Positions 46,605-58,881 of a DNA stretch of 64,000 bases are shown one piece after another (within the stretch, counting starts at the first letter, position 1; each line of letters begins with the position of its first letter). Below the pieces are notes generated by a model, which had not been told where the DNA came from, made no database searches, and saw only the letters and a list, made by a program, of their open reading frames with translations. Position numbers and translations under genes: made by a program. The DNA is from Alentia gelatinosa. Lineage: Eukaryota > Annelida > Polychaeta > Phyllodocida > Polynoidae. Where the stretch lies: positions 45,118,723 to 45,182,722 of the forward strand of contig OX465584.1 of the NCBI GenBank assembly GCA_950022655.1, in the 5' to 3' direction.

Positions 46605-49435
46605 ATGAAGTTGCTCCTAATTTGCTTGGGCTTCGTACTTCTCTTGGGTAAGTCACTTCTTCTATACTTATATAAAGTGTACACCAGTTTGGGCCACAGC
46701 TTCAATTTCATTATTCATCACAGTTTTTATTCATTTCTGAATGATACAATGTGGAATGAAGTTCAATATTATTCTTTTGAGGTCCATTTAGTGACTGGCC
46801 TTGTAGCCCCGGTATTGCAGGGGACCCTTTACATGCAATGCTCTTGAAATTACGTTCACGGAATTTTATCTTAGATTTACTTCGTGTTCTAGCCACCTCA
46901 TTTTAGAGTATAGAGTATAGACATTGCTACCGATGAGAATGAAAATAGCTGTCATTTTGTCTTTACTTTGATGGCTTAATTTGCAATGCTGAATAATGAA
47001 TGCAGCATTACTATGACGGCGTGGCCGTATTCTCCTAGTAGTTGACGCCATGCAATATCATGGTAATGTTGTGCATGTCTTTATATTTTGAGAACATGTT
47101 GGTCATAAACACAAGAATAATATCCTGGCAAAGAAGGTGTTGGAGTGACAAGATATGTAAATCATGAAAAGGTGGACGCGTGGGTATGGTTGGAGTTGCT
47201 TTTTCTAATATAATGTAATCACCTAGGAACAAGCAGGTTATTAACTTGTTTTTAACTCTCCTATTTATTTATTAGCCATGGTGCCTTGTTTGAACAAAGG
47301 GAGGAATGTCAAACTAATTTCGTAGGTCTACATTTAGTCTAAATTTACCTACAATTGATGAGATGAAGGAGCAAGTATCCTACCTCCTGCTTGGACGTTA
47401 TTTTTCCTTTGTTTTCACCTGTAGGTGTCTTTTCCAACAATTACTCAAACGGTTCTGCGAGACGAAACTCATTAGAATAGCGGGTCGTAATTGAGATAAA
47501 TAACGTTATGATCGTTCCGAAGAACCGGTTTAAAAGATGCTTTATGGTTTATTTATACGTAGGGTTTCTTCCTTCCTGCTTGCGAAAAGTGTTTAACATT
47601 GCGCTTTGATTTAATCACACAAAAAGAAGTAAATTACAATTGATGCAACGTTCTATCAGGGTTGTGACAAGACCCTGTCAGCAAATAACTCCAATGTCAA
47701 AACTAACTGAGTTCAGGTTTAAATATATTTAATATACTTCCTTATAGGGAAAGATGTTTAGAATACAACTAAAGAAACAGAGCAAATATGAACAGTTCTG
47801 AAATGAAATGCCTATGAATCTCATCTTTGTTCACAGCCTACTGCCGATCAGAAGCTCTGGCCAAGATGGACGGCTGGGGTCATGGAGGAGGTACGACAAT
47901 GTTATGATTATCCTGATGGATTCAATCGTGAAATCCGTTTCTATTTGCCTTTGTCTAGATCACATGATTAGAATTCGTTCAATCTATGTTCTAGACCTCT
48001 GTGTTGTGTTAAAACGAATCATCTATTAGTACCTAATGATATCGATAAACCTAATTAAAGACCAAGTGAAAACTAACATAGCTACAAACATCGAATATAT
48101 ATACAATATGGCAATGGTCCAGAGGATATGAATCTAGCGTTTCGGGTTTTGTGGAAAATCAAAAATGGTGAGGGAGGGACTAGACCTTCTGCACAAATTC
48201 AACCGGTAAATCAACTTTAATCAAAATCATTTGAGTTACTTTGCCTCAGATGGGAGAAAATGAACATAATAACTCGGAGGTGGTAATACATGATAACGGC
48301 CTTGGGATCCAGATTAAGTTAATCCTATCTTGTATATCAATTTGTGGCCCATCTTAATGGAGTGCTATTTGCAGGTGGATTTGGCGGACATGGACATCAT
48401 GGACACGGAGACCACGGTCACCATGGCCATCACGGCCATCATGGTCATCATGGTGGTCATGGTCATATGGGTCATGGTCATGGTCACCATGGGGAACATC
48501 ACGGAGGTCATCATGGCGAGCATCATGGAGGCCACCATGGTGGGCATCATGGCGGACACCACGGTCATCACCATCATGGGAAGAAGTACCACCATGATCA
48601 TCATGGCCACATGCACCATGGTCACCATATGGGGAAACACGGCCATCGTCACCATCATCAGAAGCATGGCCATGGCCATCATCATGGCCATAAGTCTGGT
48701 CATGGTCACTGGGCTGGCAAGAAAGGTCATGGCAGCCATCATCATGGCCACCATCATAAGTCGGGTCATGGCCATCACGGTGGTCACCATCATAGGAAGC
48801 ACCATCATGGCCATCATGGTGCACACCACCATGGACATGGAAAGAAATACAAGGGTGGCCATAGTAAGGGGTATAAGTATATGCATGGTAAGAAGTATGG
48901 CTCTGAGTACACCAAGAAATATGGCCATGATGACAAATGGCACAAGGAGAAGAAATATGGTCACCATGGCCACAAACACGGTCACCACAGCTATGGCAAG
49001 AAGGGTCATCACCATCATGGCCACCATAGTCACAAGAAGCATGGTCACCATGGGCACCATCACCATGGTCATAAGTCCAGTCATGACCACTACCACAAGA
49101 AGGCTGGTCATCATGGCCATCACGGTTACCACAAAGGTGGACACCATCATGGGTATGGTGTGCACAAGCATGGTCATGGGCACAAGAAGTATGGAGGTCA
49201 TGGGTATGGTCACAAACACCATCATGGACATCATGGTCACCACCATGGCGGTCATCATGGTGGTCATCACCACAAGCATCACAAACATGGTCACCATGGT
49301 CACCATGGTCACCATGGTCACCATGGTCATCACCATGGTCACCATGGTCATCATGGAGGACATGGTCATCATGGAGGTCATGGAGGTCATGGACATCATG
49401 GTCATGGTGGACATGGCCATCATGGTGGATGGTAA
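46605..49435 (+). CDS. secreted His-Gly-rich protein 1 (three exons)
   Basis: Exons 46605-46647, 47837-47890 and 48375-49435 join in frame (all splits phase 1; GT-AG at every border) to encode about 385 residues. Residues 1 to about 17 (MKLLLICLGFVLLLGA) form a signal peptide. A short segment YCRSEALAKMDGWGHGG follows, and the rest is HGHHG/HHGG repeats, by eye about three quarters His plus Gly. A central Lys/Tyr-rich block (GKKYKGG, KKYGSEYTKKYG, KEKKYG) divides the array, and the protein ends GGHGHHGGW. Such composition is typical of extracellular metal-binding or scaffold proteins of mineralised or sclerotised tissues; binding of Zn, Cu or Ni and Tyr/Lys cross-linking are inference. The last exon is open in other frames too, an effect of the repeat. 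Confidence 0.88.
46995..47062 (-). repeat. family-2 hairpin arm in intron 1
   Basis: On the minus strand, GATATTGCATGGCGTCAACT then ACTAGGAGAATACGGCCAC matches the right arm of family-2 hairpins. The partner arm is missing. Confidence 0.55.
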
Positions 49436-49675
49436 AGGATTTTGCTCATGGATTGTACAACTTAGAATGTCCTTCAAGAGTAAAGATGGTGTAAAGGGAA
49501 GAATCGATATGGCAGAATGTCAAAATATGACTTTCGCTAAAAGATATCGCCTTGATGCAGACGGCTCCACGAACATTACAAGAACATTGATGATGAAGGA
49601 TGACGTTCACTCAAGCGTACTTGATGGAAGAAAGACAAGTATCAGAACTAAACTGTATAACCAAAGATAATATAC

Positions 49676-49681
49676 AATAAA
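49676..49681 (+). promoter_or_regulatory. polyadenylation signal of gene 1
   Basis: AATAAA lies about 240 nt after the stop at 49435, followed by AT-rich sequence. Confidence 0.7.
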
Positions 49682-50450
49682 GGAAAATTGCATACTGTGA
49701 AATCAAAGATTCTCTCGTTATTTCCATCTTATCTGAACTGTATTCCGGGTTATTGATACGATGAATTACACATTCATTTATTATTACATACTTTAGTGAT
49801 CTCAAATATATCCCTTTATTGATGGTATTATAACTCAGCCTATGAGAAATAGGGTCAAATTCTCTACTAAAAGCGATATAGCATTAACACCCTCCAATAT
49901 GTGACCTAAGGGCATATAAAGTTTATTACTGAAAAAGTTGGACAAATGTTCAACCCAACAGGCCACAACAATCTGGATGTTTTATCTAAATTAGTTATCA
50001 TACCCTAATGATTATAATTTCTGTAGACTATTCAGCTATGGTCTGATGCCTTCACGTCGGTATTTTCATATGATGCTGAGCAGACTCGTAGCCGATTCAA
50101 GGCATGTAAATACGCACTTCTCAATTAGATTCCTACCTGACTTCTCCGGTGTCTTATCACATTGATTCTTTTGCCAATCTGTTTGGCGACTTTCTGAGCT
50201 ATTTGTATTTACGGAAACTGGCATACTGTCTTTGTTCGTCAAAAAATATGTCAGATACATTCCGATGCCTAGGGTAAAGAAATATGTATCTGATAAACAA
50301 TTTCACCAAGTATTTTGACGTATATAAACAGTCAGCCTTGGTGGTGTTTTATACACAGACGACTTTATTACAGACCATGGAAAAACTGTGACTGAATTGG
50401 AGAGAGTTTTAGTGATTGCCTTTCCAATGCATTGCGTAGATCTTGTCACT

Positions 50451-51085
50451 GTTTGGTTGTGATGATCACTGATAGCGATCATTTCAAAATGTTCACTGTT
50501 GATCTATGTAAAGATGCCAGTTACCAGCACTGAGGCATGCATGGCAGTATCTGATGAGAGTGGGCTGCACAGACGGCTATTTCAACAGTAACAAGACCCA
50601 TTCAAAAACAAACACTGTCTTAGGTGTGGATTAGCTCAACAGAATACTATGAAATCTGAGATGTAGTTATATCTGACATGAATTATTCTACGCCGTAAAT
50701 ATTATTTCATTTTCTACAGTGTAGGGGTACTAAATGGAATATTCCAATCGGAAGGATGAGGCAACAACACTCTAACGTCGGGTCGACTACTGCAGTATGT
50801 TGTAAACACCGTGGCAAAGCAGCGCAGTGTCATTAGTTGTCAACGGTTTTAGTGAAATGATTCTTACGAATGACATAATCTTTGTAAAATTATAACCCTT
50901 TGGATATATGCAGCCCATATATAATCCTTCATTGCAAGTATTTCATAATTTGGATAAGTTTTAGCATGTTGAAAACATATCTACGACCCATTGGAACTGT
51001 GAGACAAGCCTGACCTTGTGATTAGTAGCGACCGTTTTGGCGATCACCTCCGGAAGAAATATCAGCTGCGATCATCATGAATATG
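50451..51085. mobile_element. worn relative of the TIR element at 42689
   Basis: The left end has GTTGTGATGATCACTGATAG and the right part TAGCGACCGTTTTGGCGATC and GCTGCGATCATCATGA, resembling the GATC-rich blocks at 42805-42835 and 43577-43605. Ends and duplications are not clear. Confidence 0.4.
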
Positions 51086-51982
51086 CAATATAAACTATCA
51101 GCACAGGTACTCTGCCTTGTCAGCTCACCTCTTTCACTGTCACTATACTGTCCGATATTGTATTGTACTCTCTTGTCTAGTTTACTGTTACGATGTTAGA
51201 TAAAAGCTTTCTCTCTTTTTTAACACCCAGATTACTTCTGACTATACTTGATACGGTTATCAATGTAATAGGACTATTGGACTTTCCTACGACTATCAGT
51301 TATAGATTGGAACATTACTCTATACTTATGAGTATTTGCGCAAAGAACAATAAGCTATGGGTGCTAACCTCAGAATAGAGGCTAGCTAGGTTTCTTCGAA
51401 AGTTAGACTATTTACTACTCCGTATTAAAAAAAATGGGAGCAATGAACCACAGTTAAAGATATCCACTTTAAGGACTCAGCATACTGAAGTATTACGCCC
51501 ATCTATGATTGTAAACGATACATGTAAAAAGAAATAAACTGCCCTTTAAAAAATAATAATAAAAAAACCAACTATCACCAAATGCACCCCAAACAATCAC
51601 TCCCACTTGAGACTGATCGCTCATATACGTGTCATCATACGACTACGCAACGCCTTGCCCTCGAAACTGTAGCTATTAATGATCGTCATTACTATGTATC
51701 ACCTCCCGGTTTTTCGTGTTATTATATACCGGTACCTAGATGTGGTGAACTTTTACCTAGTAAGCCCGTAGGCAACAGCGTGACGTACCCACAAATACAG
51801 CATGGGTATTATTGATTGTTTACAATTCGTTCGAACAGTTTACAGGGTAAACTGTTTTATCATGCGCGATGCAGTCTTCACCTAGATAACTTCCTGGCTT
51901 CACTGGTAACGTTATCCCCTCCATAAAATACCGAATTTCAATGTCAACCAATTATCACTGAATAATATATCATATATATGCC

Positions 51983-52112
51983 TGTATGTATGTATGTATG
52001 TATGTATGTATGTATGTATGTATGTATGTACATGTATGTATGTATGTATGTATGTATGTATGTATGTATGTATGTGTGTGTGTGTTTATGTATATTATAT
52101 ATATATATATAT
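51983..52112. repeat. (TGTA)n / (TG)n / (TA)n microsatellite
   Basis: A TGTA tetranucleotide run of about 90 bp passes into TG and then TA. Confidence 0.95.
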
Positions 52113-52304
52113 GTTTATATCCAATATAAAATCAGAATAGGACCTATTATATGCTAATCAATTTCAGTAACAAATTCTACAAGTTTTAGGACATTATATA
52201 ACTACTCATGAATGCTATAGACTAAACCAGACTCAATACTGCGATAGAGTTGAATTCATTAATAACCAACCTTGACCTTGAGTTACATCAACAGAAAGTG
52301 ATAA

Positions 52305-52587
52305 TATCATGAAACATCACGAAATTTCATATGATTGTTTATATGGCATGAGTTGTCTTTGCGGAATGATATCACGAAGTGGAGCTGAGTGATATCTGTA
52401 GCAGAAGACAATGAATGCCATGTAAACAATTATATGAAATTGAGTGATGTTTAGATTTGTTATCCTACCCTGTCACATGTTTTTAACTTCATATGTTGCC
52501 AGTGGCATATACATATTTTATGGCATAACCGTGGCATACAGTCACACCATGTTAAGTCTATGGAGATTTATATGCGGGGTAGGATAA
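52305..52587 (+). mobile_element. G.A-hairpin element, family 1 subfamily D (complete)
   Basis: It starts TATC at 52305. G.A sites lie at 52321-52322 with 52442-52443, 52350-52351 with 52413-52414, and 52376-52377 with 52387-52388. The tip loop is TGGAG rather than GNA. The module runs from TTATCCTACC (52460) to GGTAGGATAA (52587) and holds ATGTTAAGTCTATGG. The stem sequence is unlike that of subfamilies A, B and C. Confidence 0.88.
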
Positions 52588-52859
52588 ATCCTGAATCCTA
52601 AACTATCCCCATACCCAAGTTAACAGGCGCGTGTTTCATCATCCGTATAAATGCTATCAGTAGCACGAAATGTCATGATCTCGCTAATATCCTGTACTGA
52701 ATTATCCATTGTCAGCTTGGTTGTCAATATAACACACTTAATATAAACCCACTGTGTCTGTGTTTTTGTAATTTTCCTCACCTTTTATTTAATGGTATTG
52801 TTACTCTTTATATAAGAACGCCCATTCTTCAACATTCAGCCTCCGAGCTAGCGGGATTC

Positions 52860-54350
52860 CTCAATTACATATACATGTAATGAATGCAGACTCATATAAC
52901 ACGAATCCACCATCATTAACGGCGAGACCATGGTCAGTGGACACCGCCTACAACAGGTGTATAGGTGCAACTACATGTTATCGAGGTCAAATCTGTAGCA
53001 AACACATATTTCATAAGTATCTCAAGTTACGTTTTTATACAATCAACATTTTTTTCATATGCATACTGAGGTGTCGATGTATGGGTGTCGGGAGTTTTAC
53101 AAGGGCGGGACGTTATTGGTGCATTGCGTCGTCACTGCTGAAGTATATGCGACTGTTTCAACACAGACCATTGTATAGCTACTACTCACATTCAAGCACA
53201 TATAAAACTAAGGTTCAGCATAGCTAAAGTGGGAAAATGCCATCTAGGTGGCATCCGTTGTAACATACCTGAATATTGATAATTCGGTGAATACCTCTGT
53301 GGCTGTAGATACAACTAGATACAATCTTTGCAGTCAACCTTTTCGAATCTTCTTTGTGCCAATAAGGGGGATAATGATTTAAAATAAAACCTCTGTTTGC
53401 TAGATACGACAAACTTCACACTTCGATTATCAAAATGTAGATTTATAGTGGGAATGGCGATAAACGTGTATTTCCATGATAGCTGTGTCGCTATACTGTT
53501 TTACTCCGCATACATTACACAAGTCTCAAGGGTACACGAAGCATACTGCACAGTATTATCCCGATATTTGCAGGATCATATGTTGAAATCAATGTTTCCA
53601 TCGCAGCTGGTTTAATACATAAGCTTTCATATTTTATGTTTTAGTTTGGTTTCTCTACGTCAGATAGCGATCATAAAGAGGTTGGAATCGTTAGCTTAGT
53701 TTTTGTTCCAATAGCTAAAATATTTGTAGCCATATTCAATGTACATATAGATAAAAGATCTACAGGAATACAAATTCCATATGAACTATGTACTTTTTTT
53801 TTCATAGCTGATGATATTCTACCTATGATAATTGTTTCTAGTCGTAAATATGTGACCCTAATATCTAAGATGCATACTTGAATGAGATCATATAGTCCTA
53901 TCACAAATGTTGAAATGCGCAAATATATGCACATGGCATAATAAAGCTTCCTATACCTGAGGTATAATCCACTACGTTGCCAACACAGCTGAGGCGTTAT
54001 TTCTAACGTCCGAACAGGTATCTTGTTTGCGTCTGGCCTGACATCTAGTGGCAACGGAATGAAACTAACCTGGACGAGCATAGCGCAAAGGGAAACCAAT
54101 CTTTGAGCAGAGAATGACCGCCAAAACGTAGCCAAATGACTGTAGATTCCAGGTAAAGTCTAGCACTAGGCCAGCTACTATTTTCATGTTACCTGTGATA
54201 TATTCATATGCTCCTTTTATAAATGTATTCCTTGAGCGAAGAGGGATGCTAGGTGCACGAAATGATCCTTATGATCTGTAAATTTCAGCTTCACAGCCCA
54301 TTTCAGCTGCAAAGGATCCACTGAAGCAGCCAGGCCTGCGATGATGGGGG
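52860..54350. other. unrecognised open frames, no gene called
   Basis: Two frames of over 110 codons lie here: + 52880-53227 and - 54135-53671. Neither shows a domain I recognise, and no splice or promoter signals support them. The minus one (154 codons, starting MATFWRSFSAQRLVSL) is the longest non-repetitive frame in the window that I cannot explain. Confidence 0.3.
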
Positions 54351-54355
54351 AATAA

Positions 54356-54637
54356 TATCAAGAGACGTCACGAGTTTGAGTCTGAGTTTATTTATGCCAC
54401 GCATTTTGATGGCTCCATAATTTCACGAGTCGAAGACGAGTGACATTACGGAGCCAACAAAATGAGTGGCATGAATAAGCTCAAACTCAAACGAGTGGCG
54501 TCTAGATTTTATCCTACCCCGTTTCCATATTTTTTCAGTATCAGAAAGTAGTGACATAAACAGCACTTTATGTCACACCTGTGACATAAACAAATCCCAT
54601 GTTAAGCCTATGGCGTTTTTTATTAGGGATAGGATAA
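54356..54637 (+). mobile_element. G.A-hairpin element, family 1 subfamily B (complete)
   Basis: It starts TATC at 54356. G.A sites lie at 54372-54373 with 54493-54494 and 54427-54428 with 54438-54439; the mid site (54401/54465) keeps one G.A. The tip is GTC-GAA-GAC with its loop at 54432-54434. The module runs from TTATCCTACC (54509) to GGATAGGATAA (54637) and holds ATGTTAAGCCTATGG. Confidence 0.88.
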
Positions 54638-55011
54638 TGTCTTTGACCTCGTGTACTTACTTTGGCATTTGTTTCTAACTCCTTCTATCAAGAAAAATAC
54701 AGAAGATTGTGTACATGTGACGGGTTACGAAGATGCCCCCTCTCCGTCCCTCCGTGCACACAAAGGGCAACCACCCAAAAGTGATGCCATCGAGTGTAGT
54801 AACCATATACATGAGATCCCAACAAGCCATGATATCAGAAATCTCTAAAAGGTGTTATCTCATGATAGAGAACAAACATCCCTCCATGTGGCGACCGAGA
54901 TTGATACCGAATGGCAATACAACTACGTAATCCCACTTGTCCAGAGAAAGTTGCTTACAATTGTCAAATGACCAAAAGGTAAACAAAGTTTTATTTGTAT
55001 ATTTGACTGCG

Positions 55012-55017
55012 TTTATT
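55012..55017 (-). promoter_or_regulatory. polyadenylation signal of gene 2
   Basis: AATAAA on the minus strand, about 71 nt after the stop codon at 55088-55090. Confidence 0.75.
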
Positions 55018-55087
55018 GATTGTATCACGAAAATGGTGCCACTACTTAAAGTGTTAATAATTTATGGAAAAGAGGCCAGTTGAGTGT

Positions 55088-56357
55088 TTACCATTTCCCA
55101 TGACTGTGTCCATGATGGCCATGATGTCCATGCCCGCCATGATGCCCATGATGCCCATGACCATGATGTTTATGATGACCATGATGCCCATGACCATGAT
55201 GTCCATGATGGCCTTGATGTTTATGCCCATGATGGCCATGCCCATGATGACCATGTCCATGATGACCATGTCCATGATGCCCATGATGCCCATGGTGCCC
55301 ATGATGCCCATGATGACCATGCCCATGGTGCCCATGATGCCCGTGGTGCCCGTGGTGACCATGATGCCCATGACCATGATGCCCATGACCGTGATGCCCG
55401 TGACCGTGATGTCCATGACCGTGATGCCCGTGACCACCGCCGAATCCACCATGTCCTGGAAAATTGCATTCACACCTTGAGTGCTCATTATTGTGAGATA
55501 CTCGCCCTATTCTATCATTTGTGCCATCATCGAGATTGAATTAAGTCTACATTCTTTAGTACCACTTCGACTATTGGCCAACGGTAGCACTGCAAATGTT
55601 TCAGGACACTCCATAGATGCCAAAGTTTCTTTTTATCTACATTTGCCTTTCTAAAAATTAAACATACATGCCAACGAAAAGAGACAAGTAAAGATAGACG
55701 CAAAATTTGCCTCGTCGCATGTTATACGATTATGGAATGTCCTTTAACTTAGGAAATATACCAATAAATCTCCAAGAGAAAGCGAGGTAGACATGTTCAG
55801 AGAAAAATACACAATAAGATATTCATAAGAATTAGTCGAATAATTCTGTATTCATATATCAGCTGGGATCTCTGTCATTGTTAACAGAGTTGGTATGACA
55901 CAAACTACTTTCAAAGTTTCAATACAAAACAATGAACCTTATGTGAATGTAATGATTTCCTGAGATGACATGTATAACGCATGCAGTAAATCACTGGAAA
56001 TTCAAAAAGATAAATTTATACACGTACCTCCGGGGTGGTCCAAGGCCTCGGAATCACATAAAGCTGAAAGTTTAAATGTAACGAAATGTATCTTATTGCA
56101 TTATGCTTTGATGGAGGAGATATCACGAAGTATTAGAGTACATGTACTATTCTAGGTCTTTTGCGATGAGAAAAAATATCTGATGATGTACGTGCTTTCT
56201 TCAAGTCTTAGTCATGTATAGGAAAGTTAAGTTAAATTTCAATAAAATCCAAAATAGGATACAAGTAATTTTGCAAATAGAGTCCCTTTCAAAAATTTAT
56301 ATCTAGAATCTCACCTATGAATATAGCCAGACCCAGAAGGCAAAAGATAAGTTTCAT
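55088..56357 (-). CDS. secreted His-Gly-rich protein 2 (three exons)
   Basis: Minus-strand exons 56357-56315 (43 nt), 56063-56028 (36 nt) and 55455-55088 join with phase-1 splits and GT-AG borders into about 148 residues. It opens with signal peptide MKLIFCLLGLAIFIGA, then LCDSEALDHPGG, then GHGHHG repeats, ending HSHGKW. The first exon length (43 nt), both intron phases, the GGAG|GTACG donor of exon 2 and the C-x-SEAL segment all match gene 1, so the two are tandem-born paralogues now tail to tail, 5.65 kb apart. The repeat is purer and shorter, and lacks the Lys/Tyr block of gene 1. Role presumably as for gene 1 (metal-binding secreted scaffold; inference). Confidence 0.87.
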
Positions 56358-56430
56358 GTTGGAGAGTTTCTGCATCTAAAGTCACCAATGTTTAGAGGAA
56401 ATGATGACTCAGACACACTCAGACAAGGCA

Positions 56431-56438
56431 TTTTTATA
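56431..56438 (-). promoter_or_regulatory. TATA box of His-Gly-rich gene 2
   Basis: TATAAAAA on the minus strand lies about 75 nt before the ATG. CTGAGTCATCATTTC lies downstream, matching the gene 1 initiator region. Confidence 0.75.
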
Positions 56439-56439
56439 C

Positions 56440-57483
56440 AAGACATCGCCTCGGTTTGATTCAGGTAAATTCTCCAGCCACACTATTAACTCTGAAGCTA
56501 CATTTACCAAATGGAACACAATTCAATAACTAATCTTGAAGCTTTTTTTAATAGTACTGGTTCCAAGTGAAAGTCAGTGTTCTTTCGTGAAATAAACATT
56601 ATCTGATATTTCTAATTTGGGTTAGTTTTTTTCCCTAAAATTCAATAGTTATAGATGAATTTAGTCATATTTGTCTGTGGTTAGTGACGACCCGGAGTGT
56701 AGTACACGTTCAGGGTGATGTAGCGTGAAGCCAGAGTCATTCAACTGCAGTCAGCGTGACCGTGTAGACTGCCCAGAGTCTGCTGTTATTAAAACCTGGT
56801 TGAACATTTATAATCGGGGGCCGGTTCCTAAAATCAGTCACGATCGTCTCCATTAAGAATCTCATATAGATTCTACTGTGATAGTTGAGACCTGGTCACA
56901 ACGGTAAGTTCCGAAGTAGTCCCTTTTTTAATGAAATTATTACAGAAATGTGTGCGGTTAGATATTCCTTCATCTCCATTTTGTTCAGTGGAAATTCGAT
57001 TTTCAGGAGATCTAAGAGTACCATATTGTCATGATTTCCTCTTTTTGGGGACTGCCCCTGATATTTGCATCAAGGATATAGCATTGAAGACAAGTTAGTT
57101 TAGCTCATTTTGAAAAGTGATTTACTAACAATGGAAGACCAAGCTAAATAACTTTCTTATCTATGCTAAAATGTTGAATGCATTCACAAATTATCAATGT
57201 AATGTTATGTTTCACAACCTCAACACATATGTATGATATTGGTGGGTAAATCGGGTCAGATCAATAGAGATGCTATGTTTTTTTCAAACAGAAAGGTGAA
57301 CAATAGAAATTTCAGATATGGAAAAGTGAATATAAACCATTAGAAAAATAGCAACTCAAATAAGATGGTAATAAATATATAATTCGATCTAAGTAAAAGT
57401 CAACGAGCATATTTATAAAAGAAATGAATAAATATCTAATTCACTGAACAGTTGTAATTTTAAAAGGTTTTAATTATAAGAAG
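56440..57483. other. intergenic, nothing recognised
   Basis: Presumed upstream region of gene 2. No other feature seen. Confidence 0.4.
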
Positions 57484-57555
57484 CATAAGAATAAGAATAA
57501 TGATAATGATAATGATAATAATGATAATGATAATAACAATAATAATAATAATGAT
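57484..57555. repeat. (AAT/GAT)n microsatellite
   Basis: Mixed AATAAG, GATAAT and AAT units. Confidence 0.9.
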
Positions 57556-58226
57556 ATAGAGGGAGCTTGCTAAACTTAAAAAGAATAACAGGAATATTGC
57601 AGAATTGCATGTTTTATATTGATATTTCAAAGATAAAATGATTGTCTTAATCGGAAAATATACAAACAGGGGGATGTGCCAGTATATATTCATAATATCC
57701 CACATGACAAACTGTGGCGCCCGGCTACTCGTCAACACGTAGCGGGGTGTTATTGATCATGTAAGAGGGTAAGAGATGAGACGTAATGCCACCCGTCATT
57801 GACAGACATTGACCTATACCCCTGACAGCTTAGAGACGGATATCACGGCCTGGCCGCCTCACACGAAGGCTGAAAGACGATGCTTCTCACAGACATAAGA
57901 GCACCTCACAAGCATACTAAAAAGGAGCTCACAGGCATACTAAGAGCGGCTCACAGGCATACTAAGAACGTCTCACAGACATACCAAGAGCAGCTCACAG
58001 ACATACTAAAAAGCAGCTCACATGCATACTAAGAGCGGCTCACAGGCTTACTAAGAACGTCTCACAGACATACTAAGAGCAGCTCACAGACATACTAAGA
58101 GCAGCTCATAAACATACTAAGAGCAGATCATAAACATACTAAGAGCACCTCACAGACATACTAGAACAGCTCACAGACATACTAAGAGCAGCTCATAAAC
58201 ATACTAAGAGCAGATCATAAACATAC

Positions 58227-58530
58227 TATCATAAAACTGGATGAGTTTTAATCTTGGCCACCGTAAGCCATGACTGGAGTTTGGCATAGTGACTTCATGA
58301 GGCGAAGCCAAGTGAAGTTCGGAGCCAAAACTCCAGGAGTGGCATGCGGTGGCCAAGATTAAAACGAATCAGGTTTTGATTTTATCCTACCCCATCTTCT
58401 GGATTTTTGGAATATTACGTGATAACAATTCTGTATGCCACTAGTGGCATATAAAACTCCATGTGCCAGTCAGCGTGGCATATGGAAACTCTATGTTAAG
58501 CCTATGGGATTTTATATTAGGGGTAGGATA
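58227..58530 (+). mobile_element. G.A-hairpin element, family 1 subfamily A (copy A2)
   Basis: It starts TATC and ends GGTAGGATA(A). G.A sites lie at 58243-58244 with 58366-58367 and 58272-58273 with 58337-58338; the tip-proximal site keeps one G.A (58299/58311). The tip is GGC-GAA-GCC with its loop at 58304-58306. The module starts TTATCCTACC at 58382. The satellite on both sides reads ..CATAC-TA and TA-AGAGC.., so a TA duplication fits. Confidence 0.9.
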
Positions 58531-58597
58531 ATAAGAGCACCTCACAGACATACTGAGAACACCTCACAGACATACCAAGAGCAGCTCATAAGCATAC

Positions 58598-58881
58598 TAT
58601 CGTAAAACTGGATGATTTTTAATCTTGGCCACCAGATGCCACGACTGGAGTTTGGCACAGTGAGTGAAGTCCGGAGCCAAAACTCCAGGAGTGGAATGCA
58701 GTGGCCACGATTAAAACGAATCAGGTTTTGATTTTATCCTTCCCTATCTCCTCGATTTTGGAACATTACGCGATAAAAATTCTGTATGCCACTAGTGGCA
58801 TATAAAACTCTGTATGCCAGGCAGCATGGCATACGGAAACTCAGTGTTAAGCCTATGGGATTTTATATTAGGGGTAGGATA
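58598..58881 (+). mobile_element. G.A-hairpin element, family 1 subfamily A (copy A3, tip deleted)
   Basis: Nearly identical to A2. Outer G.A is at 58614-58615 with 58718-58719 and mid G.A at 58643-58644 with 58689-58690. About 23 bp including the GAA tip are missing. The module starts at 58734. It is inserted in the same satellite 67 bp after A2. Confidence 0.9.

Noticed and set aside
48330..49670. 446-codon Met/Thr/Ile-rich frame on + and 370-codon frame on -
   Set aside because: They are shadow frames of the His-Gly repeat exon; the spliced signal peptide and phase choose the other frame.
52880..53227. 115-codon plus-strand open frame
   Set aside because: Composition looks random and no motif is recognised.
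53671..54135. 154-codon minus-strand open frame
   Set aside because: No recognisable domain, no promoter or splice evidence; length alone is not enough in AT-rich DNA.
55064..55539. Plus-strand 138- and 151-codon frames
   Set aside because: Antisense or out-of-frame readings of the last exon of His-Gly gene 2.
58227..58881. Helitron classification for the hairpin elements
   Set aside because: No CTRR 3' end and no AT insertion site; the TA flank and the module with inverted ends do not fit a standard Helitron.
5445..58881. CRISPR-like array interpretation of the repeated hairpins
   Set aside because: Eukaryotic context, dispersed copies and no regular spacers.
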